Shown: piece after piece, positions 18,407 through 28,191 of the stretch
Position numbering within the stretch: position 1 is the stretch's first letter
How the letters are laid out: every line of letters begins with the position of its first letter
Assembly: GCF_015644585.1 (NCBI RefSeq)
Contig: NZ_JADOBI010000014.1
Span: 62,001 to 126,000, forward strand
Reading direction: 5' to 3'
DNA length: 64,000 bases
From: Rahnella laticis
Lineage (GTDB): Bacteria; Pseudomonadota; Gammaproteobacteria; Enterobacterales; Enterobacteriaceae
Position numbers and translations under genes: made by a program
The notes under the pieces: model-generated
The model's database searches: none
Seen by the model: only the letters and a program-made list of their open reading frames with translations
Told to the model about the DNA's origin: nothing

Positions 18407-18655
18407 GTGCCCGTTCTCCCAATAAATACGGAAAGTGGACAACGCGTTGAAGCACAGAAAATCACGAGGTGAGAGGTGTCACCGGCGTAATTCAGACCAA
18501 ATTCAGATCTGACTCACAGCGACAAAACGGGGGTCGCTGACAACCACTAAGGCCATCAGCAAAGAGGAGGGCCTTAGAAGTGGTACCTAATGAACAGGTT
18601 ATTGAGCCAGTATCTACTGGGTGTGTCCAAGGCGCAGTTCCTCATTGATAATAGT
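18407..18655 (-). promoter_or_regulatory. Long structured 5' leader of corA
   Basis: From the predicted start near 18655 the leader is about 250 bases. On the minus strand it contains a hairpin with stem CTAAGGCC / GGCCTTAG (18570-18577 and 18547-18554), extendable by CCA / TGG across a 3-base bulge. A second hairpin has 7-bp stem CAGCGAC / GTCGCTG (18517-18539). Two short frames lie in it: 23 codons (18645-18574) and 17 codons (18556-18503). In Salmonella the corA leader has a short ORF (corL) and a Rho-dependent terminator; this leader has the same type of architecture. Confidence 0.6.
18574..18645 (-). CDS. Putative corA leader peptide (23 codons)
   Basis: Starts MRNCALDTPSRYW and ends YHF. 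The ATG is only about 10 bases from the predicted start site and has no clear Shine-Dalgarno. Its TAA stop lies inside the 5' arm of the 18544-18583 hairpin, so a ribosome finishing this frame would melt the hairpin. This is the logic of a leader-peptide attenuator, but coding is not proven and I cannot compare it with CorL sequences here. Confidence 0.35.
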   Translation of the reverse strand: MRNCALDTPSRYWLNNLFIRYHF

Positions 18656-18661
18656 GCGCGC

Positions 18662-18691
18662 ATGTTACGCCGGGAATAAAAAGACTGTCAA
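18662..18691 (-). promoter_or_regulatory. corA promoter
   Basis: On the minus strand there is a consensus -35 TTGACA (18691-18686), an 18-bp spacer and -10 TAACAT (18667-18662). The predicted start is near 18655. Confidence 0.7.
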
Positions 18692-18817
18692 CCGCCAGTA
18701 AATCGATTCTGGCAACATTTATGCATAAATTTCAGGCATTGTTAGCAACGTTTCCCGGCTTATGTGCAGCCGTTTTTTTGGCTACACTCAGAGACCTGAT
18801 TTCCCCACACTTTTCAG

Positions 18818-19303
18818 ATGACCCTAATGATTAAGCAGATTAACCAAGACACGCTGTGCGACCTGATCACCAAAGCGGCTCACTCGCCAAGACTGCGTCA
18901 GAACCTGAATATGCATCCGGCACCGGAAGACGACGTTCAGCGTCTGGCGATCGCCATGGAACCGGGCACTTATGTGCGTATTCACCGCCATCCGCACACC
19001 TGGGAAATGCTGACAGCCCTGCGCGGACGCTTCCTGGTGCTGATTTATGATGCCAGCGGAAAAGTGACCGACCGTCTGTGGCTCGGCGCAGAAACCCGTC
19101 TGCTGGAAATCCCGGCCAATACCTGGCACAGCGTATTATCGCTTGATGAAGGCGGCGTAATCTTTGAAGTGAAGCACGGTGCGTACCAGCCGGTGCTGGA
19201 ACAGGATTATCTGCCTGGCACTCCACCGGAAGGCGACGAACGCGTAAAAGCGACGCTGGAATGGTATGCGAAAGCGGAAGAAGGTGAGATTTTTGCCCTT
19301 TAG
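18818..19303 (+). CDS. WbuC-family cupin-fold metalloprotein
   Basis: 161 residues (or 158 from an ATG at 18827). It is a single cupin domain. His56, His58, His60 and Glu63 in RIHRHPHTWE, with His104 in NTWHSV, form the expected metal site. It resembles WbuC, a protein of unknown function often encoded in O-antigen clusters. Here it stands alone between corA and uvrD, with no polysaccharide genes nearby. No clear Shine-Dalgarno is seen before either ATG. The reaction is unknown. Confidence 0.75.
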   Translation: MTLMIKQINQDTLCDLITKAAHSPRLRQNLNMHPAPEDDVQRLAIAMEPGTYVRIHRHPHTWEMLTALRGRFLVLIYDASGKVTDRLWLGAETRLLEIPANTWHSVLSLDEGGVIFEVKHGAYQPVLEQDYLPGTPPEGDERVKATLEWYAKAEEGEIFAL

Positions 19304-19332
19304 TTTTTAAGGTAACACCGGGCAAGCGTTAG

Positions 19333-19430
19333 CGGCGCAGGGATTTTGAGTGCGGACAGCGCACAGCAACCGGAGCGTACTCAAGTACGTGAGGATTGCG
19401 AGCACTGCCCAATCTCAAAAGCACCAGTAA
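19333..19430. repeat. Large palindromic intergenic repeat between the cupin gene and uvrD
   Basis: A near-symmetric element of about 90-100 bp centred at 19382.5. The centre is CGTACT-ca-AGTACG (19376-19389) and the outer arms are TTTTGAG (19344-19350) and CTCAAAA (19414-19420). The intervening arms are only partly complementary, as in ERIC/RU-type dispersed repeats. It fills the gap between two convergent genes and could end transcription from both sides. Family membership was not searched. Confidence 0.6.
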
Positions 19431-19431
19431 G

Positions 19432-21597
19432 CTAGCTTGCTGCCTCGAGTTTCGCGTAGGCCGCAACAAGCCACTTGATCCCTTCTCCCGGGAACGCGAC
19501 TTGCAGACGGCTGTGTTCGCCGCTGCCTTCCATATTGACGATGGTGCCTTCACCGAATTTAGGGTGATTAACGCGCTGGCCGAGTTTGAAACCGGTGTCA
19601 CTGACGTTGGTCGGCGTGCCCATGCTGCGGTTGCTCATCGGGCGTGAAACGTTGGCGCGTAGCCGCACTTCTTCGACACAATCTTCCGGCAGCTCGCCGA
19701 CAAAACGTGAAGGCCGGTGCGACACTTCTTTGCCATACAGACGGCGGGTTTCCGCATACGTCAGCGTCAGTTTTTGCATCGCGCGGGTCACGCCCACATA
19801 CGCCAGACGACGTTCCTCTTCCAGACGCCCGCCCTCTTCCAGCGACATCTGGCTCGGGAACATGCCTTCTTCCATGCCGACGATAAAGACCTGCGGAAAC
19901 TCCAGCCCTTTGGCCGAGTGAAGCGTCATCAGCTGCACCGCATCCTGATTCGCATCCGCCTGCCCTTCGCCCGCTTCGAGCGCGGCGTGGGATAAAAATG
20001 CCTGCAACGGCATCAGATCTTCGTCTTCATCCTGATAGCTGAACTGGCGCGTTGCCGTCACCAGTTCCTCTAAGTTTTCGATTCGTGCCTGACCTTTTTC
20101 ACCTTTTTCCTGCTCATACATGATGAACAGTCCGGAATCTTTGATCACGCGGTCAGTCTGTACGTGCAGCGGCATATCCGCAGTTTCATGCGCCAGCGCG
20201 TCCACCAGTTCAGTAAAACGTTGCAGCGACGAAGCCGCACGGCCCGCGAGCACTTTGTCCTGTAACAGGGCGCGCGTCGCCTGCCACATGGTCATCTGAC
20301 GGTCGCGCGCGGTCTGGCGAACCACATCCAGCGTACGGTCGCCGATGCCACGCGTTGGCGTGTTCACCACACGTTCAAACGCGGCATCGTCATTGCGGTT
20401 GGACATCAGACGCAGATACGCCAGCGCATCTTTGATTTCCTGACGATCGAAGAATCGCTGGCCGCCGTAAATGCGGTACGGCATCGCCATCTGCAATAAT
20501 GCTTCTTCCAGCACGCGCGACTGGGCGTTGCTGCGGTACAAAATAGCGCAATCTTTCAGCACATTGCCGTTGTCCTGCCAGGTTTTAATCCGGCTGACCA
20601 CAAAGCGCGACTCATCAAGTTCGTTGAACGCGCAGTACAGCGAAATCGGCTCGCCCGCGCCGTCTTCGGTCCACAGGTTTTTCCCCATACGACCGTTATT
20701 ATTCTCAATCAGTGAGTTAGCAGCTTTCAGAATGGTGCTGGTGGAGCGGTAGTTTTGTTCCAGACGGATAGTTTCCGCATTCGGGAAATCTTTCAGGAAG
20801 CGCTGGATGTTTTCGACCTGCGCACCGCGCCAGCCGTAGATCGACTGGTCATCGTCGCCGACGATCATCACGTTATTGTTGTCGCCCGCCAGCAGACGGA
20901 TCCACGCATACTGAATGCTGTTGGTGTCCTGGAATTCGTCCACCATCAGGTTGGTGAAACGCTCGCGGTAATGCTGAAGGATATGCGGCTTGTTCAGCCA
21001 CAACTCGTGAGCGCGCAACAGTAATTCGGCGAAATCCACCAGCCCGGCGCGGTCACAGGCTTCCTGATACGCCTGATAAATGCGTAACCAGGTCGCTTCA
21101 ATGGGATTGTTATAAGTTTCAACATGCTGCGGACGCAAACCTTCGTCTTTCTTGCCGTTGATGTACCACATCGCCTGCCGCGGCGGCCATTGTTTCTCGT
21201 CGATGTTCAGCGCCTTGATCAGGCGCTTAATCAGACGCATCTGGTCGTCGCTGTCTAAAATCTGGAAATCTTGCGGCAGATTGGCGTCGAGATGGTGCGC
21301 ACGCAACAAACGGTGCGCCAGCCCGTGGAAAGTCCCGATCCACATGCCGCCCTGACTGGTACCGATCAGCTGATCAATACGGTGGCGCATTTCCGCTGCG
21401 GCTTTGTTGGTAAACGTCACCGCCATGATGGAATACGGCGAGCAATTTTCTACCGCCAGAAGCCATGCGATGCGGTGCACCAGCACGCGGGTTTTGCCAC
21501 TGCCTGCCCCGGCCAGCACCAACAGATTGCTGCGCGGCGCGGCCACGGCTTCACGTTGTTTTTCATTCAGGCTGTCGAGCAGGTCAGAAACGTCCAT
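19432..21597 (-). CDS. uvrD: DNA helicase II (UvrD)
   Basis: 721 residues from MDVSDLL (E. coli 720); a GTG two codons earlier is not needed. Superfamily 1A: Walker A AGAGSGKT, motif II DEFQDTN, QNYRS, and motif V/VI regions THSAKGLEFPQ-like and YVGVTRA. The C-terminal segment FGEGTIVNMEGSGEHSR is the Tudor-like domain that contacts RNA polymerase and UvrB. It is a 3'-5' helicase in nucleotide excision and mismatch repair. It is the last gene of the dapF-DUF484-xerC-yigB-uvrD set and has its own SOS box. Confidence 0.97.
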   Translation of the reverse strand: MDVSDLLDSLNEKQREAVAAPRSNLLVLAGAGSGKTRVLVHRIAWLLAVENCSPYSIMAVTFTNKAAAEMRHRIDQLIGTSQGGMWIGTFHGLAHRLLRAHHLDANLPQDFQILDSDDQMRLIKRLIKALNIDEKQWPPRQAMWYINGKKDEGLRPQHVETYNNPIEATWLRIYQAYQEACDRAGLVDFAELLLRAHELWLNKPHILQHYRERFTNLMVDEFQDTNSIQYAWIRLLAGDNNNVMIVGDDDQSIYGWRGAQVENIQRFLKDFPNAETIRLEQNYRSTSTILKAANSLIENNNGRMGKNLWTEDGAGEPISLYCAFNELDESRFVVSRIKTWQDNGNVLKDCAILYRSNAQSRVLEEALLQMAMPYRIYGGQRFFDRQEIKDALAYLRLMSNRNDDAAFERVVNTPTRGIGDRTLDVVRQTARDRQMTMWQATRALLQDKVLAGRAASSLQRFTELVDALAHETADMPLHVQTDRVIKDSGLFIMYEQEKGEKGQARIENLEELVTATRQFSYQDEDEDLMPLQAFLSHAALEAGEGQADANQDAVQLMTLHSAKGLEFPQVFIVGMEEGMFPSQMSLEEGGRLEEERRLAYVGVTRAMQKLTLTYAETRRLYGKEVSHRPSRFVGELPEDCVEEVRLRANVSRPMSNRSMGTPTNVSDTGFKLGQRVNHPKFGEGTIVNMEGSGEHSRLQVAFPGEGIKWLVAAYAKLEAAS

Positions 21598-21660
21598 AGG
21601 CACCGTTTGTCAGGATGAGAAAACATTCACGGGGTCTGTGCCGCCGTGAACGCTTTTCTA

Positions 21661-21676
21661 CTGTGAATTTATACAG
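21661..21676. promoter_or_regulatory. LexA-binding SOS box of uvrD
   Basis: CTGTGAATTTATACAG keeps both CTG and CAG ends and most of the AT core of the consensus. On the minus strand it contains TATAAA, a likely -10, so LexA would block uvrD transcription directly. It lies 64 bases upstream of the uvrD ATG. Confidence 0.85.
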
Positions 21677-21693
21677 AGTAATTTAAGAAGGGA

Positions 21694-22410
21694 TTATAGC
21701 AATGCTGTCAGCGATGCCAACTGCGAAATCTCAATATGCGGTAACAGACGGGCATCCTGAATGTGCATCAGGTCGCCTTCGCGCAGATTAATCCAGCATG
21801 ACTGCATGCCGCAACGCACGGAACCGGCGACGTCGGTGATCAGATCATCACCCACGTGGAGAATTTGCTCCAGCGGTAAATCCAGTTTCATCGCCGCCTT
21901 TTTATACATGTCGGCATAAGGCTTGGCGCGGCCATGATCGCCGGCGCGTAACGTGAACTGGAAATACTGCGCCAGACCGCAGGCGTGCGGATCGGCGTTA
22001 CCGTTGGTGATCGCTACCAGAGGCCAGCGTTCTGCCAGAGCCGCCAGCGCATCGTGGTTTTCCTGCGGAACATAAATACGGCTGCGCCATAAAGCGAAGG
22101 TTTCCATGGCAGCTTTCGTGCCCTGTTTTGCATCGCTTTCACCGAGACCCGCGCGGGTCATGGCCAGATGCACGGCCTGACGACGCCATTCCGTCACATC
22201 GTGATAAATCTCCGCGTCTTCGGCCAGCAGTTCGTTACGCATATCGCGGATAGCGCCCGGCGCCATATCCGCCAGCGCCGGATGGTAACCCTGAATAAAT
22301 TTCAGCGTTTCAGAATCGGTACGGCGGATGACGTCATAATTGTCGTACAGCGTGTCGTCTAAATCGAAAGTGATCGCTTCAATGCGTTTCAGCGGACGAT
22401 AGAACTTCAT
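21694..22410 (-). CDS. yigB: HAD-superfamily FMN phosphatase YigB
   Basis: 238 residues, as in E. coli. Motif I is FDLDDTLYDN (nucleophile near Asp16), motif II is ITNG, motif III the lysine in GRAKPY, and motif IV is HVGDDLITDV. E. coli YigB dephosphorylates FMN in riboflavin synthesis and has been tied to persister formation. The ATG overlaps the xerC stop by one base (TGATG), so translation is probably coupled. Confidence 0.94.
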   Translation of the reverse strand: MKFYRPLKRIEAITFDLDDTLYDNYDVIRRTDSETLKFIQGYHPALADMAPGAIRDMRNELLAEDAEIYHDVTEWRRQAVHLAMTRAGLGESDAKQGTKAAMETFALWRSRIYVPQENHDALAALAERWPLVAITNGNADPHACGLAQYFQFTLRAGDHGRAKPYADMYKKAAMKLDLPLEQILHVGDDLITDVAGSVRCGMQSCWINLREGDLMHIQDARLLPHIEISQLASLTALL

Positions 22411-23321
22411 CAGGATTTTCCTCGTTTTGCGCGGGGATGCGCGGCGTCGTAAACCGTCGCCAGATGTTGAAAGTCGAGGTGGGTATAGATTTGCGTGGTG
22501 GACAGGTTGGCGTGGCCCAGTAATTCCTGTACTGCGCGCAAATCACCGCTGGATTCCAGCACGTGCGTCGCAAAAGAGTGGCGCAGTTTATGCGGGTGAA
22601 TATGGCTGTTCACGCCCTGTTTCACACCCCACTCGGCAAAGCGTTTTTGTACGTTGCGGGCGGAAATCCGGTTGCCCTGACTCGACAGAAACATCGCGTC
22701 GTCCTTCGGGCCAAACAGGGCACGTCTTTCCAGCCAGTGTTCCAGCCAGGTCACCGCCGTTCGCCCGATCGGCACTTTGCGCTCTTTGCTCCCTTTCCCC
22801 AGAACACGCACTTCGCCTGAAGCCATATCAATATGCTTGCAGTCGATGCCCACCAGTTCGGATAAACGCAGCCCGCCACCGTACATCACTTCCAGCATCG
22901 CGCGATCACGCACGGAAAGCGGATCGTCGAGATCGATTTCCAGCAGTTTATTCACTTCATCGACGTCGAGATTTTTCGGCAGATGTTTTGGAGAACGCGG
23001 GGTGGAAATCCCTTTGGCAGGATTGGCGCTTAACACGCCCTGACGCACCAGCCAGTCGAGAAAACTGCGCAGCGAAGACATGCGCAAAGCCAGACTGGAT
23101 GCGCCGAGACCGGCGCGTTTACTGCGGGCCAGCAACATACGCACTTTCGGCGCGTCAAGCTGTTGCCAGTGAGCAATACCAATCTCGCCTGCAATCACGA
23201 TCAGGGCGTCTAACTGGCGGCTGTAATTGGTGGTCGTTAACGGGCTGAGCTGACGCTCGACGTGCAAATAACGCAGAAACGCCCCGACTGCGGGATACAG
23301 AGGCGATTCAGACGGGCTCAT
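22410..23321 (-). CDS. xerC: Site-specific tyrosine recombinase XerC
   Basis: 303 residues. The N-terminal SAM-like core-binding domain spans about 1-100, the catalytic domain 110-303. Catalytic residues visible: Arg152, Lys176, His244, Arg247, His270 and nucleophile Tyr279. With XerD it resolves chromosome dimers at dif and plasmid multimers. Its ATG overlaps the DUF484 stop (ATGA) and its stop touches yigB, the standard enterobacterial operon. Confidence 0.97.
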   Translation of the reverse strand: MSPSESPLYPAVGAFLRYLHVERQLSPLTTTNYSRQLDALIVIAGEIGIAHWQQLDAPKVRMLLARSKRAGLGASSLALRMSSLRSFLDWLVRQGVLSANPAKGISTPRSPKHLPKNLDVDEVNKLLEIDLDDPLSVRDRAMLEVMYGGGLRLSELVGIDCKHIDMASGEVRVLGKGSKERKVPIGRTAVTWLEHWLERRALFGPKDDAMFLSSQGNRISARNVQKRFAEWGVKQGVNSHIHPHKLRHSFATHVLESSGDLRAVQELLGHANLSTTQIYTHLDFQHLATVYDAAHPRAKRGKS

Positions 23322-24022
23322 ACCCGTTCAATCCAGCGTTCCAGCAGGCCGGGTAACATTTTGGCGAGCTGGTCGAGTAATACAGTGCCCATTCCCGGCT
23401 GATAGTGCTGCGGGTCGCGGCTGCTGAAAATCAGCACGCCCAGTTCGCCTTGCTCGCCCATCAGCGATAAGGCAACGGAACCGACGGCTTTGGCCTGCGG
23501 CAACAATAACAAAAGTTCAGGGCCGTTCAGGCCACCGAGATAATGCGGGGTTTCGCCCAGACGCTGAATGCGCATGGATTCAAAAGCACTGCGGCTGACG
23601 GCAAGGTGGGTGAAATCAGACGGCGCGCCGATACGCCAGCCTTCGCTGAACAGACGGACGTTCGCACCAGCCAGCCCCAGACTGCGCGCCCAGCGTTGCA
23701 GGCGGTTAAGCATATCCTGCAAACTGCTGGCGGCGGCCAGCGTGGCCTGAAGTTCGATCATGCGTCCGAACAACGATTCGTTGATCGACGCCTGTTCCAT
23801 CAGCAATGTAATTTCTTCTTCGAGCTGAGCAATCTGATGACGCTGACGTCCGAGCTGCCACTCCACCAGCGAAGTGCTGCCTTTTACCGGGTGCGGAACG
23901 TGCATCTGTTCAACGCTGCGGGCATTGCGGATAAAGAAATCCGGGTTTTGCAGCAGGTATTGCATGACGCTGTCGTCGTCGAGCGCAATCACCGGTTCAA
24001 TCTGGTCATCAAGATTGTTCAT
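23318..24022 (-). CDS. yigA: DUF484 family protein YigA
   Basis: 234 residues from MNNLDDQ, whose ATG overlaps the dapF stop (ATGA); a longer frame extends into dapF and is rejected. There is an N-terminal helical segment, a coiled-coil-like stretch around residues 65-90 ([17 protein letters not shown]), then a GAF-like domain. Function unknown; the gene is conserved between dapF and xerC in gammaproteobacteria. Confidence 0.92.
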   Translation of the reverse strand: MNNLDDQIEPVIALDDDSVMQYLLQNPDFFIRNARSVEQMHVPHPVKGSTSLVEWQLGRQRHQIAQLEEEITLLMEQASINESLFGRMIELQATLAAASSLQDMLNRLQRWARSLGLAGANVRLFSEGWRIGAPSDFTHLAVSRSAFESMRIQRLGETPHYLGGLNGPELLLLLPQAKAVGSVALSLMGEQGELGVLIFSSRDPQHYQPGMGTVLLDQLAKMLPGLLERWIERV

Positions 24023-24843
24023 AGATGAATAAATCCGTCGTAAACGTGAGTGGCAGGTCCGGTCATATACAGCGGGTGACCCGGCCCTTTCCAGCGAATA
24101 TCGAGGCTGCCTCCCGGCAGTTCCACCTGAACTTCTTCTGCAAGTAAACCTTGCTGAATTCCTACGGCAACCGCCGCACAGGCGCCGCTTCCGCATGCCT
24201 GTGTTTCGCCTGCTCCGCGCTCGTATACGCGAAGCTTGACGCTTTCCGGGCTGACAATCTGCATGAACCCGACGTTCACGCGCTCAGGAAAACGCTCGTG
24301 GCTTTCCAGCACCGGGCCGAGAATTTCGACTTCGGCCGTCAGAACATCCTCAACCTGCAATACGCAGTGCGGGTTTCCCATCGACACGACGCCGCAAAAT
24401 ACTGTGCGCTCTTCCGCACGCAGAATATAGGTCTTTTCCGGTTTTGCTGCACGGAAAGGCACCTGCTGCGGCTCGAAAACCGGCTCACCCATATTGACCT
24501 GAACTTCTTCATCTTCCGTGACAGTCAGCGTCATACGGCCAGTCTGCGTACTGACGCGAATGTCGCGTTTGTTCGTCAGACCTTTAATGCGGACAAAGCG
24601 GGCAAAACAGCGCGCACCGTTACCACATTGCGCCACTTCGCTGCCATCCGCGTTGAAAATACGGTAATGGAAGTCTAATTCGGGATCGTAAGGAGGCTCT
24701 ACCACCAGCAGCTGGTCAAAACCCACGCCACGGTGACGATCGGACAAACGACGGATCAACTCAGGAGAGAAATAGACATTTTGAGTGACGGCGTCAACGA
24801 CCATAAAATCGTTGCCCAGGCCGTGCATTTTGGAGAACTGCAT
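24019..24843 (-). CDS. dapF: Diaminopimelate epimerase
   Basis: 274 residues, as in E. coli. The two catalytic cysteines are Cys73 ([10 protein letters not shown]) and Cys217 ([10 protein letters not shown]). It converts LL- to meso-diaminopimelate for peptidoglycan and lysine. It begins the overlapping set dapF-DUF484-xerC-yigB; lptM lies 97 bases upstream on the same strand. Confidence 0.98.
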   Translation of the reverse strand: MQFSKMHGLGNDFMVVDAVTQNVYFSPELIRRLSDRHRGVGFDQLLVVEPPYDPELDFHYRIFNADGSEVAQCGNGARCFARFVRIKGLTNKRDIRVSTQTGRMTLTVTEDEEVQVNMGEPVFEPQQVPFRAAKPEKTYILRAEERTVFCGVVSMGNPHCVLQVEDVLTAEVEILGPVLESHERFPERVNVGFMQIVSPESVKLRVYERGAGETQACGSGACAAVAVGIQQGLLAEEVQVELPGGSLDIRWKGPGHPLYMTGPATHVYDGFIHL

Positions 24844-24940
24844 AACTGACTCCGTTTACCGCTGGTCAAATCCAGTCGCGATGATCCCTTCATGATACGA
24901 ACCGGCACAAAGCCGCCGGTACGCCGACACAAAGTGTTGA

Positions 24941-25144
24941 TTAATCTCTGGAGTTCGTCGTGAGATCTTCGGGTGATACGCCTTTCTGCTGCGAAGAACC
25001 GTCGTTAGCAGTACCCGGTACATTGCTGGTTTTTTGCTTTGTGGCTTTTTCCGGTGGTGGGAAATACAGCGGCCCTTTCAGCCCGCAACCGGAGAGAGCA
25101 AATAATATCGTCGCGGCCAGAGACCAGCGTAAAACGTTTTTCAT
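24941..25144 (-). CDS. lptM: LPS translocon maturation lipoprotein LptM (YifL)
   Basis: 67 residues. Signal peptide with lipobox LSGC (Cys20), then GLKGPLYFPPPE, the conserved start of mature LptM, and a variable polar tail. LptM helps LptD form correct disulfides and mature at the BAM complex. It lies upstream of dapF, as in E. coli. Confidence 0.93.
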   Translation of the reverse strand: MKNVLRWSLAATILFALSGCGLKGPLYFPPPEKATKQKTSNVPGTANDGSSQQKGVSPEDLTTNSRD

Positions 25145-25302
25145 TTTATGAATGCCTGTAATTCATGCGACCAAGCTCTCTATCATCGCAGGTGGATCAT
25201 GAAAAGCAACAGGAATCGATAAAACCCGCGGGCACATTTTTGGGATTTAAAGGGAAAGAAAGCCGGATATTCTGCCGCGTGTCCGCCAGAGGAACGCTTT
25301 TT

Positions 25303-27861
25303 CTAATGCAGCTGGAATTGCTGTTTCAGGCGGGAGGGTTCCGCGTCGCTTTCCGGGATAACGGCGCAGGTCGCAGATAACGCGTTGCTGCGAAATGGGA
25401 TCACCTGGATACGGTCATCAAGGGTCACAATCTGATAGAACTGCGGCAGGTTGAAGTTGATGAAGCTCGAGCCGTAGGTGAAACGGTCATGTGAGGAAGA
25501 ATAGAAGCGGCTGACGTCGCGCACCAGATCTTCTTTACTGCCTTCGCAGTGGTGATACACCTCGACGCGGTTCGATTCATCAAGAATATAGATGTTAAAG
25601 CCGATATCGTCGGCGCTGTCTTCGAAGAAGAACTGAATGATCCCTTCGCTCGCATAACCGTCAATGACCGCAGGCAGATGCGCCTGATCGGTCTGCAATT
25701 TCACCGACAAACCGTGCAGTTTGTTATTGGAAATGGCTCCGTAAAATTCGACGGCATTTTCCAGTTTCTGTACGGAAACGCTGAGACGCTCGAAGAACAG
25801 TCCCCAGGTCTGGCCGGAAACGCGTACCGCTTTGAAACGGCCAGGCTCCAGACGTTTGCTCGACAGGCGCAGCTCAATACACTCCGATACCAGTTGCTGA
25901 ATGCGCGTGCGGATAAGCCCGCGCAAATGCTGGCTGTAGCAGAACACTTCCACCGATTCCGGCGGCGCGGCGTCCTGGTGCATTTTGCCCAGAATGGTTT
26001 TCAGCGCTTCCAGCACCGCCTGCTCGCCGCTGAAATGCAGCGTACGCACTTCATTCCACGAGTTGCGGTAAAGCAAATCAATGCTGCCGACCATGCATTC
26101 CTGATTCTGACCGAAGCTGAAAACGTCCAGTTTACGGAAATCAAAATGCACGACCTGATTACGGAATGCGGCAGTCGGATCGTGTTCGAGGTTAACGATA
26201 ATCGCCAGATGGCGGATTTCGCACGGGCTGTACAACGCTTTTGGCGTCGGGGCAGGTAAACGTAGCGGGAAACTGTGGGACACATCCGCCACCAGTTCGC
26301 GCAGTTTGGCGATGTCACACAGGCTGCCACTTTTAATGTGCAGCCGCGTGGTCGATGTCAGCAGTCCGTTGAAATACGCCCACGCCACCAGTTTATTCAG
26401 ATAACGGTTATATTCCAGCGGCTGATGGCTGACGATAGATTCCATCGACGGCGACTGGTTATACAGGTACCAGCCGGTGCGGTTCGCACGGCCAATCGGC
26501 ACATGAATAAAGGTTAAATCGTTTTCGGACAGGTCAGGCGAAATCTGCGGATTCACCAGCGTGACTTTGCCCGGCAGTGCTTCGAATGCGGCGTACAACT
26601 TACGGGTCAGCACGCCGATATCCTGCGGGCTGGCGCTGACGCTTAAATTGTTGCGACGGGCAAAGCGGATCAGGTTGCGATAACTTTGCATCATGGCATC
26701 GAGCAGTTCGTTATGTGCTTCGCGCACGCGCTCGATTTTCCAGTTCGCCCGGTTGTCCAGGATCGCCAGACGCTCTTCATCCCAGCCCCATTCTGCCACC
26801 AGCTGGCTGAGAATTTCGCGACGCCAGCCCACCGACGCACGGGCGCGGGACAGCTTTTCGCAAACTTTTAAATAGAAACAACGGCGGACTAAATCGAGGC
26901 GGGTAAAATCTTCAATCTGGGTGAGGTAACGGGTCACGCGGTCGAGCATCATACAATAGGAATCAAGACCGAAGCAGACGATCTCACCCTGATGCAGGCG
27001 CTGTTTGATATCCATCGCCAGCAATTGTGTTTTCGGGTATTCCCACGAATAGGTTTCCAGCAGCAGCGTTTTCAGCACCGCTTTGTACGGCGAATCAATA
27101 CTTTTATAGAGCTGCCAGAGGCTCGCGCCGAAATACTCTTCTGCCGACAGCGTACTGAGGCCGCCGAGATCGAGCCATTCGTTAGGCGTCAGCGCGCCCT
27201 GCGCATAAAGAGAAAGAACATATTCATCGTAATGCCCTTCTTCTTCGCCCGGCACCATGTTCCAGAGAATACGTTTCCCGGCCAGACGGACTGCCGTGCG
27301 GTAAAATTCGTCGAGCAATAAAATGTGCTGCGTTGAACCGCAGTCTTCACCACCCAGACTGCCGCTTTCATTGTGGCGGAAGCGGTTTTCATCAATCAGG
27401 AAGAAACTGACTTCAACGCCCAGCGACGCGGCCCATTTTTCTAACAGGCTGCCTTTTTGCTGTAAGCGGTTGCGTTCTTCGTTATCAAGCCAGGACTGGT
27501 GACATACCCAGATATCGAGATCTGAGCTTTGGCTTTGACCAATAGAGGAGGTGCTGCCCATCGAATACACGCCGGTAATCGGCAATTCGCCTTTCGCCAA
27601 AGGTTCGAGCGCGCTTCCCCATTTATCTTCGAGGTCATTTAAATAGGTGTTTTGGGATTCATCAGGCGTGAAAATACAGATACCATGCGGAACCTTACCT
27701 TCAAGGTATCCCGGCATCAGAGGGTGATGTTGATGTAGAAAGACAGGAAGCAGCTGATAGACCTGTTGAAACGCAGGGCCCATTGCTGCCAGTGCACGAT
27801 CGACTCGTAACTGGTTGATCGCATCCAATCTTTGCTTCAATGTCTCGATGTAGAGGTACAA
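25303..27861 (-). CDS. cyaA: Class I adenylate cyclase
   Basis: 852 residues. The start codon is TTG, conserved in enterobacteria and known to limit cyclase synthesis; the protein begins [18 protein letters not shown] as in E. coli. The catalytic N-terminal domain contains [18 protein letters not shown], and the C-terminal half is the regulatory part responding to phosphorylated EIIA-Glc. The last residues diverge from E. coli. It is divergent from hemC. The frataxin gene cyaY, usual downstream in related bacteria, is absent. Confidence 0.98.
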   Translation of the reverse strand: MYLYIETLKQRLDAINQLRVDRALAAMGPAFQQVYQLLPVFLHQHHPLMPGYLEGKVPHGICIFTPDESQNTYLNDLEDKWGSALEPLAKGELPITGVYSMGSTSSIGQSQSSDLDIWVCHQSWLDNEERNRLQQKGSLLEKWAASLGVEVSFFLIDENRFRHNESGSLGGEDCGSTQHILLLDEFYRTAVRLAGKRILWNMVPGEEEGHYDEYVLSLYAQGALTPNEWLDLGGLSTLSAEEYFGASLWQLYKSIDSPYKAVLKTLLLETYSWEYPKTQLLAMDIKQRLHQGEIVCFGLDSYCMMLDRVTRYLTQIEDFTRLDLVRRCFYLKVCEKLSRARASVGWRREILSQLVAEWGWDEERLAILDNRANWKIERVREAHNELLDAMMQSYRNLIRFARRNNLSVSASPQDIGVLTRKLYAAFEALPGKVTLVNPQISPDLSENDLTFIHVPIGRANRTGWYLYNQSPSMESIVSHQPLEYNRYLNKLVAWAYFNGLLTSTTRLHIKSGSLCDIAKLRELVADVSHSFPLRLPAPTPKALYSPCEIRHLAIIVNLEHDPTAAFRNQVVHFDFRKLDVFSFGQNQECMVGSIDLLYRNSWNEVRTLHFSGEQAVLEALKTILGKMHQDAAPPESVEVFCYSQHLRGLIRTRIQQLVSECIELRLSSKRLEPGRFKAVRVSGQTWGLFFERLSVSVQKLENAVEFYGAISNNKLHGLSVKLQTDQAHLPAVIDGYASEGIIQFFFEDSADDIGFNIYILDESNRVEVYHHCEGSKEDLVRDVSRFYSSSHDRFTYGSSFINFNLPQFYQIVTLDDRIQVIPFRSNALSATCAVIPESDAEPSRLKQQFQLH

Positions 27862-27979
27862 GACGTTTCGCCTGATTATACAGTGTCTGGAAATAACCCC
27901 GTTCCAAATCCGTCATTTATCGTAATGCTTATGCTTTGAACAACCGCGATTGTGCAAATAGTTGACGAATAATTGCTGG

Positions 27980-28001
27980 AAACGTGATCAATTTAACACC
28001 T
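27980..28001 (-). promoter_or_regulatory. CRP site in the cyaA promoter region
   Basis: Read on the minus strand, AGGTGTTAAATTGATCACG followed by TTT is essentially the CRP site at E. coli cyaA promoter P2, where cAMP-CRP represses cyaA. The rest of the cyaA-hemC gap (27862-28191) shows no other feature I can name; the promoters of both genes must lie in it. Confidence 0.85.
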
Positions 28002-28191
28002 TGCTGATTGACCGTAAAGAAAGTAACGCACCACAATTACTCTTCCGCTTCTCTGGATTTTACCGCCTGTTCCTGAATGGAACAAATGACCTTCATCATC
28101 GTTAACCCTCTTTTACGAATGCCTTCTTACGCTGACAGCTTTCTATTGTCAGTGGTAGGATGGTCGCAGAGACAGTTAAACGGTAACAAAC

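Noticed and set aside
24022-24196. DUF484 gene beginning 58 codons further upstream
   Set aside because: The extra codons lie inside dapF in another frame and are not conserved; the ATGA overlap start fits family length.
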